A DNA stretch of 64,000 bases from NCBI RefSeq assembly GCF_000518545.1, contig NZ_JADU01000007.1, positions 97,091 to 161,090 of the forward strand, given 5' to 3'. The translations under genes were made by a program, and so were the position numbers. Source of the DNA: Hallella seregens ATCC 51272. GTDB lineage: Bacteria; Bacteroidota; Bacteroidia; Bacteroidales; Bacteroidaceae. Positions within the stretch are counted from its first letter, which is position 1. Each line of letters begins with the position of its first letter. The notes under the pieces are model-generated. The model was not told the origin of the DNA, searched no databases, and worked only from the letters and a program-made list of their open reading frames with translations. Below are positions 27,275 through 34,538 of this stretch, piece by piece.

Positions 27275-27282
27275 CAAAGGTA
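27275..27282 (-). promoter_or_regulatory. -7 box (TACCTTTG) for the GH53 gene
   Basis: The minus strand matches TAnnTTTG, 26 bases upstream of the ATG at 27248. No LacI-type operator was found near it, so the GH53 gene does not look like part of the starch regulon. Confidence 0.5.
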
Positions 27283-27297
27283 CGAAAAGAAAACAGG

Positions 27298-27332
27298 AGT
27301 AGGGGAGGTTGGCCAAGCCAACTTCCCCTACT
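27298..27332 (-). terminator. Terminator after the amylase gene
   Basis: A 16-bp stem (27298-27313 with 27317-27332, one G-U pair) with a 3-base loop lies downstream of the amylase stop on the minus strand, and a T-rich run (TGTTTTC) follows shortly after. Confidence 0.75.
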
Positions 27333-27367
27333 CTTGAGAAAAAAACGGGAATTGCCGAGGCCGAAGC

Positions 27368-29404
27368 CTATTTCACCACTTTCTTTCCCCCGTGCACGTA
27401 GACGCCTTTCTGCGTGGGCCGACCGCCGAGGCGCATGCCCGAGAGCGTGTGCCAGGCCCCGTCGTCGCCCGTGGCCACGGTCATGCCGCGCTGAATGTCG
27501 AGTGTGGGGTTGGCCTCGGTGGTGCCGATGTTGTACCAGCCGCCGTCGGTAAAGGTCATGTCCTTGGTCTGGTTGGTGCCCACGCCGCTGCTGCCGTTGT
27601 TGAAGATAATCATCGCCGGCGGCGTGGTCTCCGTGCCATAGTAGCACCATTGCCACACATAGCCGCCGTCGCCGGCCTTGGCAATGCGGTAGACGTGCTC
27701 GTTGTCGCCCGGCCACGAAGCGTTGTTGTCGGGGGTGTAGTTGGCTCCATTCTCCACCCAGGCCCAGGCGTAGACGTCGGCTTCGCTGCCCCACGAGGCC
27801 GGTGCAATGAAGTAGGCGTGGTAGGTGTAGCCGGCGGGGGGAGTCTCATAGACCACGGGATCTTCCACTTCGCCCCCCTTGATGGTGTACTGTCGGATGA
27901 CGGTGTGGGTCACCTGCCCGCCCACAAGGAGCCCCACTTTGAGCGTGCAGTCCTGCCCGATGGCGACGCTTGTGCCGCTGTCCACGGTCGTGCCGTTGGA
28001 GGCCGAGGGGTCGGAACCGTCGGTGGTGTAGACCAGCCGGGCCCCGCCGTTGGCCGACACGGCCGTAAGCCGGGTGCTGAAGGCCTCGGCATAGGTGCCC
28101 GAGGGCTTGTCGGCAAAGGCCACCTCAGTGGAGGGCGAGAGGTACAGGGCGTAGTGCCGGCCGCTGAGCACCTTGACGTAACGGCTGGCGGCGGGGTCGG
28201 TGAAGCCGCTGCCCACGCAGACGAGCAGGGTGCCGCGGCTGCCGTTCACGGTGTTGGCATAGTAGGCCTTGCTGCTGCGGTAGTTGTTGTAGCTGCTCGT
28301 ATTGGTGACGCCGGCGGCCTTGCGCACGTCGATCATGGCCTTGATTTCGTTGGGGTAGGCCAAGTAATGCTTGTAGAACACGCAGGGTGTGCCCGGCATG
28401 GCCAGCATGTAGGCGTTGGCGGCCAGCGTGTCGCGGCGGATGGGATCCTGCTGGTTGGTGGCCGAACGCTGCTCGGTGTCGTGGTTTTCAACGAAAGTCA
28501 CGGCATACTGGCGGTAGGCGCCGTTGTCGTTGGAACTGCTCACGAGGGGCCAGTTGTCATCGTTTTGCTGCCCCAGGCGGCTCCAGTCGCCGCTGCCCAC
28601 GGCGTTGCGCACGGTGTAGCGGAACTGGAAGTCGAAGGCTGCCGTGGTCTTGCCGGAGCCATTGATTACGCTCTTGATCTTGGCGTCGCCGTCCCACACC
28701 TCGCCCACGGCGAACTTCGGGCCGGCGTAGTTGTTGTAGTCGGCCAGATGGCTGGGCGCAAATCCCTTGGCCACGTCGTAGCGGAAGCCCGTGTAGCCGA
28801 GGTCGTCGATGAGGTATTTGGCATAGGCCTTGACGATGGTTTGCACGTTCGTGCTCTTGTGGTCGAGGTCGCGGAAACCGCCGAAGTCTTCGCCCTCGTC
28901 GATGTTGCTGCTCAGCGTCACGCCCTCGAGGGTGGCTTGGCGGGCCGTGGCACCCCCGTCGTCGTTGGCCGTGATGTCCTGCGGCGTCATCTGATAGGTC
29001 ACGCCTTGGTAGGTCTCGGCGGGGAAAGTGAACCAGCCCGAGGTGCTGCGGTGGTTCACCACAACGTCGGCAATGGTGCCGATGCCTTTGTCCTTGAATG
29101 TTTTCATCATGGACCGCAGCTCGCTCTCACTGCCGAACGACGAGTTCTGGTTGAAGTAATAGTAAGGGTCGTAGCCCATGGAGAGGCCGCCTTGGGTCTT
29201 TCCGCTCTGCGGCACCCACACCAGGTCGAAGTATCCAGAGAAGTCGGCGGCCTGCCTTTCGAGGCGTGTCCACTTGGCATCCTTGAAGCCGTCCCAGTAG
29301 AATCCCTGCAGCATCACGCCGCCATAGTCGGCCGGCCATCCTTGGGCGGCCATGGTCATGGGCAGCGTCAGGGCTGCCATCATGAAAGTGTGGAAACGTT
29401 TCAT
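27368..29404 (-). CDS. Secreted GH13 alpha-amylase
   Basis: This is a starch-hydrolysing alpha-amylase. The 678-residue protein (ATG 29404, with ATG 29407 as an alternative) has a cleavable signal peptide (ending MTMAAQG) and not a lipobox, unlike the SusG lipoprotein of Bacteroides. The catalytic residues are Asp210 in GFRYDVAKG, Glu235 in VGEVWDG and Asp309 in FVENHDTE. A C-terminal starch-binding-type module (about 530-640, rich in Trp, with VWQWCYYGTETTP) precedes the tail KGVYVHGGKKVVK. The promoter at 29432 and the operator at 29494 link it to the LacI regulator at 37981. Confidence 0.93.
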   Translation of the reverse strand: MKRFHTFMMAALTLPMTMAAQGWPADYGGVMLQGFYWDGFKDAKWTRLERQAADFSGYFDLVWVPQSGKTQGGLSMGYDPYYYFNQNSSFGSESELRSMMKTFKDKGIGTIADVVVNHRSTSGWFTFPAETYQGVTYQMTPQDITANDDGGATARQATLEGVTLSSNIDEGEDFGGFRDLDHKSTNVQTIVKAYAKYLIDDLGYTGFRYDVAKGFAPSHLADYNNYAGPKFAVGEVWDGDAKIKSVINGSGKTTAAFDFQFRYTVRNAVGSGDWSRLGQQNDDNWPLVSSSNDNGAYRQYAVTFVENHDTEQRSATNQQDPIRRDTLAANAYMLAMPGTPCVFYKHYLAYPNEIKAMIDVRKAAGVTNTSSYNNYRSSKAYYANTVNGSRGTLLVCVGSGFTDPAASRYVKVLSGRHYALYLSPSTEVAFADKPSGTYAEAFSTRLTAVSANGGARLVYTTDGSDPSASNGTTVDSGTSVAIGQDCTLKVGLLVGGQVTHTVIRQYTIKGGEVEDPVVYETPPAGYTYHAYFIAPASWGSEADVYAWAWVENGANYTPDNNASWPGDNEHVYRIAKAGDGGYVWQWCYYGTETTPPAMIIFNNGSSGVGTNQTKDMTFTDGGWYNIGTTEANPTLDIQRGMTVATGDDGAWHTLSGMRLGGRPTQKGVYVHGGKKVVK

Positions 29405-29431
29405 CATCAACTTTTTAGTTTGGTTCTGCCG

Positions 29432-29439
29432 CGAAGATA
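29432..29439 (-). promoter_or_regulatory. -7 box (TATCTTCG) for the amylase gene
   Basis: The minus strand reads TATCTTCG, one mismatch from TAnnTTTG, 27 bases upstream of the ATG. The proximal edge of the LacI-type operator lies 55 bases further upstream. Confidence 0.45.
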
Positions 29440-29493
29440 CGATATTTTGGCACATCATCGTCTGTATGGGCTGAATCAATTGCCGTTCATTCC

Positions 29494-29509
29494 GTGCAAA
29501 CGATTGCGC
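29494..29509. promoter_or_regulatory. LacI-family operator upstream of the amylase gene
   Basis: GTGCAAACGATTGCGC resembles the near-palindromic operator bound by LacI-family regulators. It shares 14-15 of 16 positions with the sites at 37819 and 42737 and has the same spacing to its promoter. Confidence 0.7.
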
Positions 29510-29529
29510 GTAGAGGGGTGGAAGAGTAC

Positions 29530-29568
29530 ATAAGGGGACGGCCCCATGGCTGGGAGCCGCCCCCTTAT
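29530..29568 (-). terminator. Hairpin after the small membrane-protein genes
   Basis: A 13-bp stem with one mismatch (29530-29542 with 29556-29568) lies 17 bases downstream of the minus-strand stop at 29585. It separates the two small genes from the amylase gene. Confidence 0.6.
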
Positions 29569-29584
29569 GCGGTGCGTCAGAGAA

Positions 29585-29680
29585 TCAAACTCTGCTCTCG
29601 CGTTTGTCTTCTATGCAGATATAGACGTAAATGCCTATGGCAAACAAGGCCATCATTCCTATTAAAATAAAAGCTCCCAT
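29585..29680 (-). CDS. 31-residue membrane peptide
   Basis: A minus-strand ORF from ATG 29680 encodes 31 residues starting MGAFILIGMMALFAIGIYVY and ending in the charged IEDKRESRV. It is one membrane helix with a short cytoplasmic tail. A strong Shine-Dalgarno sequence (GGAGG) sits 6 bases before the ATG and overlaps the last codons of the preceding gene, which ends 3 bases upstream. This implies translational coupling. Strong ribosome sites are rare in Bacteroidota, which supports the call. The function is unknown. Confidence 0.65.
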   Translation of the reverse strand: MGAFILIGMMALFAIGIYVYICIEDKRESRV

Positions 29681-29683
29681 GGG

Positions 29684-29890
29684 TTACCTCCGTTTTTTAT
29701 TGCCCGTACTATTGATGATCTTCAACCCAATGACAACAATGGAAAGCACAATTATGGCAATCAGAATATACCAATACCATTTCCATGTTGCAATGCCACT
29801 GAAGAGCGTAGATAGCAAGACGGCAGTAAAGATATACTTGGCTACATCCAGTAACCAGTCTCCTATCTTTTCCTTGGTCTTGTCCTTCAT
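29684..29890 (-). CDS. Small membrane protein, DUF6722-like
   Basis: The 68-residue protein has a charged N-terminus (MKDKTKEKIGDWLLDVAKY) and two membrane helices (about 20-33 and 38-58), ending in a basic NKKRR tail. It resembles a small Bacteroidota family recalled as DUF6722; the family name is from memory and unverified. It is followed after 3 bases by the 31-residue membrane peptide. A good -7 box lies at 29927-29934. The base composition is much more A+T-rich than its neighbours, which is common for short membrane genes but could also reflect transfer. Confidence 0.7.
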   Translation of the reverse strand: MKDKTKEKIGDWLLDVAKYIFTAVLLSTLFSGIATWKWYWYILIAIIVLSIVVIGLKIINSTGNKKRR

Positions 29891-29926
29891 ACGAAATTAT
29901 AATGTAGAATATTCTCTTTTTCCCTA

Positions 29927-29934
29927 CAAATTTA
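29927..29934 (-). promoter_or_regulatory. -7 box (TAAATTTG) for the small membrane-protein genes
   Basis: The minus strand reads TAAATTTG, matching TAnnTTTG, 36 bases upstream of the ATG at 29890. Confidence 0.55.
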
Positions 29935-30024
29935 GGGGATATTCCTGAAAGAAGCAAATGATTCTCCCTTTTTCTTTTTACCCAATTCTTGGTCATGGTG
30001 CAGGCTTTGCGGTATCCACGCCCC

Positions 30025-30112
30025 GCGTCCACGCCGTGTTCGCCTCGTGTCTGCGGCGTAATCGCAGGGCGTTTGCGGCGTTTTCGTCCGGCGTTTACGG
30101 CGTGACGGCGGC
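30025..30112. repeat. 22-bp tandem repeat array B (4 units)
   Basis: Four 22-bp units start at 30025, 30047, 30069 and 30091. Units 3 and 4 read GCGTTTGCGGCGT and GCGTTTACGGCGT in their first 13 positions. The array lies between susF and the DUF6722-like gene, downstream of the sus terminator. Confidence 0.8.
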
Positions 30113-30156
30113 GGGATGGCAGGGGGAACGGCCCGGGCCGGGGCCGTGAGGGCAAG

Positions 30157-30191
30157 CAAAAGGGGCGGCTCTCCTTGCAGAGAACCGCCCC
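30157..30191 (-). terminator. Terminator of the susCDEF operon
   Basis: A 12-bp stem with one mismatch (30162-30173 with 30180-30191) is followed on the minus strand by TTTTG. It lies 29 bases after the susF stop and is a standard intrinsic terminator. Confidence 0.8.
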
Positions 30192-30220
30192 CGGCGTGGT
30201 AACATCTGATGAAGCAGAGG

Positions 30221-31654
30221 TTACTTTTTGGTCAGCGTGGCGTAGTGTTTGCCCTCGCAGCTCAGGTAGAGCTTCACGTCGTAGGTGCCGGCCTCCACGT
30301 TGATGTTGGCGCCATTGTTGGAGGTGAGCTTGTCGAGCGTGCCGCCCCATGAGGTCTTCCAGTCGTGGTTCATGCGGAATTTCAGGCCGCCCGTCTTGGC
30401 GAGTACCACGCCGTCGCCCTCCCATGCCCCGCTTGTCGGGTTGTAGGCAAGGTCGATGTCGGTCTTCCAACCATCGTCGCTGAAGTCGCCGATGAGCGAC
30501 ACAACGCTCACCTTGTCCAGGCTGTAGGTCATGGCTGTAAGGTCTACATTGACTGCGTAGAAGCCCGTTTCGGGGGCCGGGCAGTTGCTGCCGCCGTTGT
30601 CGGCAATCTTTCCTTCGCCGTTGTTCTCCCAGTCGCCCTCCCAGTTGTTGCTGTTGGGCATGAACTTGAACTCGCCGTTCAGGTACATGAATCCCTGGTA
30701 CTTGCCGTCCTCGCTGACGAGTGCCAGCGGGCAGGCAGCCTTGTCGCCCCAGCTGGTATTGGCCCCGCGCTCGTAGATATACTCGGCAAAGTTGAGGGCC
30801 GTCACCTTGTAGGTGGACTCCAGCATGTTGATTTCCACGCGTGCATACTTGGTTCCGGCGGGCACCTTGAGCGAGCCGTCGTCGGTCAGTTTGGCGCGGC
30901 GGTCGAGCTGTCCGGCAGTGCCGTCGGTGGCGTTCTGGCCGTTGCCCTCCTTGATTCCGAAGAGCTGGGTCCAGTCATCGCTGTTCACAATGGCGTCGCA
31001 GGCCTTGTCGTCGGCGATGGCAAACCAGCAGTCCTTGGAAGCATCGGCGATGGGGAACACGATGGTGAACACGGGATCGTCGTAGATGTTGGTCTCGCTA
31101 TGGGTGAATTTCAGGCTGCGGCTGGCTGCCGAGGCCGCCCAGTCGCTGTTGGGACCGCCTATGATGTAGTAGGCATTGGCAATGTCAGGCGTGACGGCGG
31201 TCACGGTGTAGTTCACGGTGCCGGCGTCGATGAGGACGGCCTGGCCGCTCTTGACGGCGTTCACATACACGTGGCCGCTGAAGGTGCGGGCCACGGGGTT
31301 CTTGCCATAAGCGGCCTCGATGAGCGACTGGATGTTGTCCTTGCTGGCTAGTCCCTCCATGGTGGCGCTCACTTCGGTGGCTGTTGTGGCGCCCTGCGGC
31401 GTGAGTTCCACGCGGGCGTTGGCCAGCGCGTAGCCCTCGGGCAGGGTGGCGGTGCTCAGCGTGAACACGGGAACGGTGGCGGCGTCGGCCGTCAGGGTCT
31501 GTGCGGCCACGGCCGTGGCGGTGAAGCCCGGAATGGTGATGGCATCCTCTTGAGGGTTGGACTGCGGGTTGGCCCAGTCGGTGTAGTCCTCACTGCAGGA
31601 CCCCATGAAGAGTCCTGTCAGTGCGAGCATGATATAAATAGATAGCTTTTTCAT
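30221..31654 (-). CDS. susF: SusF-like outer-membrane starch-binding lipoprotein
   Basis: SusF proteins bind starch at the cell surface without cutting it. The 477-residue precursor has a lipobox ending in Cys20 (FMGSC), an N-terminal Ig-like DUF5115-type domain (about 40-150) and later CBM-like modules, each with aromatic residues placed for starch binding (for example NNWEGDWENNG and FSDDGWKTD). The order susC-D-E-F on one strand and the spacing of 31 bases to susE fix its role. It ends the operon. Confidence 0.88.
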   Translation of the reverse strand: MKKLSIYIMLALTGLFMGSCSEDYTDWANPQSNPQEDAITIPGFTATAVAAQTLTADAATVPVFTLSTATLPEGYALANARVELTPQGATTATEVSATMEGLASKDNIQSLIEAAYGKNPVARTFSGHVYVNAVKSGQAVLIDAGTVNYTVTAVTPDIANAYYIIGGPNSDWAASAASRSLKFTHSETNIYDDPVFTIVFPIADASKDCWFAIADDKACDAIVNSDDWTQLFGIKEGNGQNATDGTAGQLDRRAKLTDDGSLKVPAGTKYARVEINMLESTYKVTALNFAEYIYERGANTSWGDKAACPLALVSEDGKYQGFMYLNGEFKFMPNSNNWEGDWENNGEGKIADNGGSNCPAPETGFYAVNVDLTAMTYSLDKVSVVSLIGDFSDDGWKTDIDLAYNPTSGAWEGDGVVLAKTGGLKFRMNHDWKTSWGGTLDKLTSNNGANINVEAGTYDVKLYLSCEGKHYATLTKK

Positions 31655-31685
31655 TCTTGTTGGTATTTAATCCTGAAGATGTGAA

Positions 31686-32870
31686 TTACTTGATCGAGCC
31701 GGTATCCTTGCTGAAATTCAGATAAATCTTCTGGCCGGCCGTGCAGCCCACGCGGGCCTGGTCGCCGCCGTTGCCGCGGTAGGAAATCTTGTCGCCGTCG
31801 ATGCCGACGATGAATTCCGACTTCCACCAGTCGTAACCGGGCACCTTGGCGTACATGCGCACGCAGCCGCCTTCGTCGGTTCCGGGCAGAGCGGGCAGAG
31901 CGGGCGACACAAATTCGCCGTCGGCCGTGGCGGGCACGCTGAATGCTTCGCCCTTGCCCTCGTCCCAGCCACCGATGGCTACGCCGATGAGGCGCACCTC
32001 GGGCTTGTTGAAGGTCACGGTGTAGCTCACGTCGCGGCCGCTCACCTTGGCTGTCACAATCATCAGATACCAGCCCGGATTCTTGGAGGCGATGTTGCCG
32101 CCTCCGTCCTGAATGTCGGTGCCCAGCTCACTCTCGGGGTCGATGGTGATGCCCGCGAAGCCTACTTCGCCGCCATCCCATGCCGTGGCCGTGTTGAACT
32201 TGATGCCCGATGCGTCGATGTAGACCATGTGCCAGAACTTGGCAGTCGTGTTGTCGTTGTCGCGCGAGCCGTTCACTTCGGTCATTGTCAGCGGGCTGTC
32301 CCACGACCAACCGCAGAAGTTGCCGGTGATGTAGAGGGCGCTCGGAGCCTGTGCGGCGGGCAGGGAGTAGGCGAGTTTCACGTTCTTCAGGCTCACCACG
32401 TTGGACACCACCTGGGTTGTGTCCATGGCTTGCTTGGTGGAAGCGTTCACAATCTTGGCCGTGGCGCGGAAGTACACCGGTACGGTCAGGGGGAAATCCT
32501 CGGCTTTCTTGCCGGCGTTGAGTTCCAGATTGGTCATGGTGCTGGCCACCTCATTGGCGTCGAGGACCAGCTGGGTGGAGGTGAAAGTCTGGCTCAACGT
32601 CACGGCATCGCTCATGTCTGCTTTCGTGGCCACGTCCACCGTGTACTGCGTGTAGACGGGGAAGCCGCCGTAGTTGGGCTGGCTGCAGGTGAGGTTGACG
32701 AACTGCGAGTGGGCCAGGTCAACCACGTTGTTCTCAGAAACGGCGGGCGTATTGAGCTGGAACGTCTTGGGAATCTGGAGCGTCGGGTTGGAGTCGTTGT
32801 CGTCTTCGCAGGCCGTGAAGAGGCCCACGGCGCAGAGCAGAAGAAAGGCTGACTTGAATATTGTTTTCAT
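31686..32870 (-). CDS. susE: SusE-like outer-membrane starch-binding lipoprotein
   Basis: The 394-residue lipoprotein (Cys21 in FTAC, followed by the acidic EDDNDSN that favours export to the surface) has an N-terminal SusE-type Ig domain (PKTFQLNTPAVSENNVVDLAHSQ region, about 34-140) and C-terminal starch-binding modules with GNFCGWSWDSP and GYDWWKSEF. It should bind malto-oligosaccharides beside SusC and SusD. It lies between susD (24 bases upstream) and susF. Confidence 0.9.
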   Translation of the reverse strand: MKTIFKSAFLLLCAVGLFTACEDDNDSNPTLQIPKTFQLNTPAVSENNVVDLAHSQFVNLTCSQPNYGGFPVYTQYTVDVATKADMSDAVTLSQTFTSTQLVLDANEVASTMTNLELNAGKKAEDFPLTVPVYFRATAKIVNASTKQAMDTTQVVSNVVSLKNVKLAYSLPAAQAPSALYITGNFCGWSWDSPLTMTEVNGSRDNDNTTAKFWHMVYIDASGIKFNTATAWDGGEVGFAGITIDPESELGTDIQDGGGNIASKNPGWYLMIVTAKVSGRDVSYTVTFNKPEVRLIGVAIGGWDEGKGEAFSVPATADGEFVSPALPALPGTDEGGCVRMYAKVPGYDWWKSEFIVGIDGDKISYRGNGGDQARVGCTAGQKIYLNFSKDTGSIK

Positions 32871-32894
32871 TGTCGTATGCTTTAAAGGGATTGA

Positions 32895-34520
32895 TTAATA
32901 GCCGTCGTTCTGTGTCAGGTTGCTGTTGACGGTGAGGTCGGTGGTCGGAATGGCGAAGATGTTCTTCCTGGCGTCGAAGCTTCTGCCGGCCTTGGTGCCG
33001 CCTTTCCACTGCCACATGTAGCTGTTGCTGCCGCCGAAGTAGCCGAATCGGATGAGCGTGGGCCGGCGGAGACCCTCGAAATAGAACTCGCGGCTCCACT
33101 CGTCGCAGATGTCTCTCAGCGAGAAACTGCCTGTGCGGGTCTGTGCATTGGCGCGGGTGCGCAGGGCGTTGATGTCGGCCGTACCGGTTGCCGTGGTGTT
33201 GCCGCCGTTGAGGCGAGCGTCACATTCGGCGTCGATCAGGTAGGCTTCGGCCACGCGGAAGAAGAAGAAATCGGTGTCGGGGAACTTCGAGTCGGTGGCA
33301 GTCGAGCCGTCGCTCTTCCAGTTGGAGAACTTGCCTACGGCGAAACCGTTGGTGAAGGTACCCACCTCGGTGTTTTCTACGGTGCGTCCAACGCCGTCGA
33401 AGATGGCGCGGTCGTCGTTGGCTGCGTCGGGCATGGCGTAGGCGTTCACGTTGGGAGCGTCGTTCTGCGGGAAGAACTTGGCGATGAGATCAGGCCGGCA
33501 ACGGTTGCCGCCCCAGGTCTGGGAGATGTTGTTGCCGGTGGTGCCGTCTTTCTTTACACACACGCTTCCGTCCATGCAGCCGGCCATGAGGAAGGTCGTC
33601 ACGCCGTAGGAGGTGGTGCGGTTGCCCTGTTGCAGAATCGGGAAGATGCCCTCTACGGAGGCTCCGCTCTCGCCGTTGTCGCCCAGGAACAGCTTCTGAT
33701 AGGCCGACCATTTCTGGCCGTTGGGATCGGTCGAAGCCGTGCTGTAGAGCTTGTAGTCGGAGCCAATCACGCGCTTGGCGTAGGTCTGCGCGTCGGCCCA
33801 GTGGGCTGTCCCCGTGTAAACCTCGGCGTTCAGGTAGAGCCGGGCCAGAAGCATCCATGCGGCTGCCTTGTCCACACGGCCGTAGCCGGCGTCGCTGGAC
33901 TTCTTGGCCTTGGGCTCGGAGAGCGCGGGTTCAATCTCCTTCAGCTCTTTTACGAGCCAGTTGAACAGGTCGGCGCGCTTGATTTGCGTGGGGTTGTTGC
34001 CGTCTGCGGCCAGCGTGAAAGGCACGTTGCCATAGAGATCCAGCAGCTCAAAGTAATTCAGGGCGCGGAGGAAACGCACCTCGGCTGTCTTGGTGGCGTC
34101 TTCCGAACTGAACCGATCCAAATACTGGTTGCACACCGTCACGCCGAAGTAGAGACGGTAGTAGAAACCGCGAAGCATGGGATGCGAGGCGTCGTAGGCG
34201 TTGTAGCAGAACGACGAGAGGCCCTCGTCGCCCCAGCCGCAAATGGCTTCGTCGGTGGTCAGCTCGTTGGCATTGAAGAGCTGTCGCACGTAGCCCGTGG
34301 TGCCGCCGTCGAGCCCGGCGATGTCGCAGTCATTGTCCTCGGCACCCTTGTTGCCGGATACTGCGAAGTTGGCATAGCACTTGTTGAAGAGCTGGCTGCT
34401 CTTGATCTGTGTCGTTTTGTTGGGGTCGAGCGGTTCAACCTCAAGGATGTCGCAGGAGCTCAAGCCCATCGACAGCACCAGAACGGCAGCAGGAAATATG
34501 TTTTTGATTAACTGTTTCAT
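32895..34520 (-). CDS. susD: SusD-like starch-binding outer-membrane lipoprotein
   Basis: SusD caps the SusC channel and delivers oligosaccharide to it. The 541-residue protein has a lipobox at Cys23 (GLSSC), the family N-terminus DILEVEPLDPNKTTQI and tetratricopeptide-like helices in the middle (RFLRALNYFELLDLYGNVPF, about 190-210). The C-terminus has the usual RRPTLIRFG pattern. The gene starts 18 bases after susC and is clearly co-transcribed with it. Confidence 0.95.
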   Translation of the reverse strand: MKQLIKNIFPAAVLVLSMGLSSCDILEVEPLDPNKTTQIKSSQLFNKCYANFAVSGNKGAEDNDCDIAGLDGGTTGYVRQLFNANELTTDEAICGWGDEGLSSFCYNAYDASHPMLRGFYYRLYFGVTVCNQYLDRFSSEDATKTAEVRFLRALNYFELLDLYGNVPFTLAADGNNPTQIKRADLFNWLVKELKEIEPALSEPKAKKSSDAGYGRVDKAAAWMLLARLYLNAEVYTGTAHWADAQTYAKRVIGSDYKLYSTASTDPNGQKWSAYQKLFLGDNGESGASVEGIFPILQQGNRTTSYGVTTFLMAGCMDGSVCVKKDGTTGNNISQTWGGNRCRPDLIAKFFPQNDAPNVNAYAMPDAANDDRAIFDGVGRTVENTEVGTFTNGFAVGKFSNWKSDGSTATDSKFPDTDFFFFRVAEAYLIDAECDARLNGGNTTATGTADINALRTRANAQTRTGSFSLRDICDEWSREFYFEGLRRPTLIRFGYFGGSNSYMWQWKGGTKAGRSFDARKNIFAIPTTDLTVNSNLTQNDGY

Positions 34521-34538
34521 TGTCGATTCCTATTAGAA

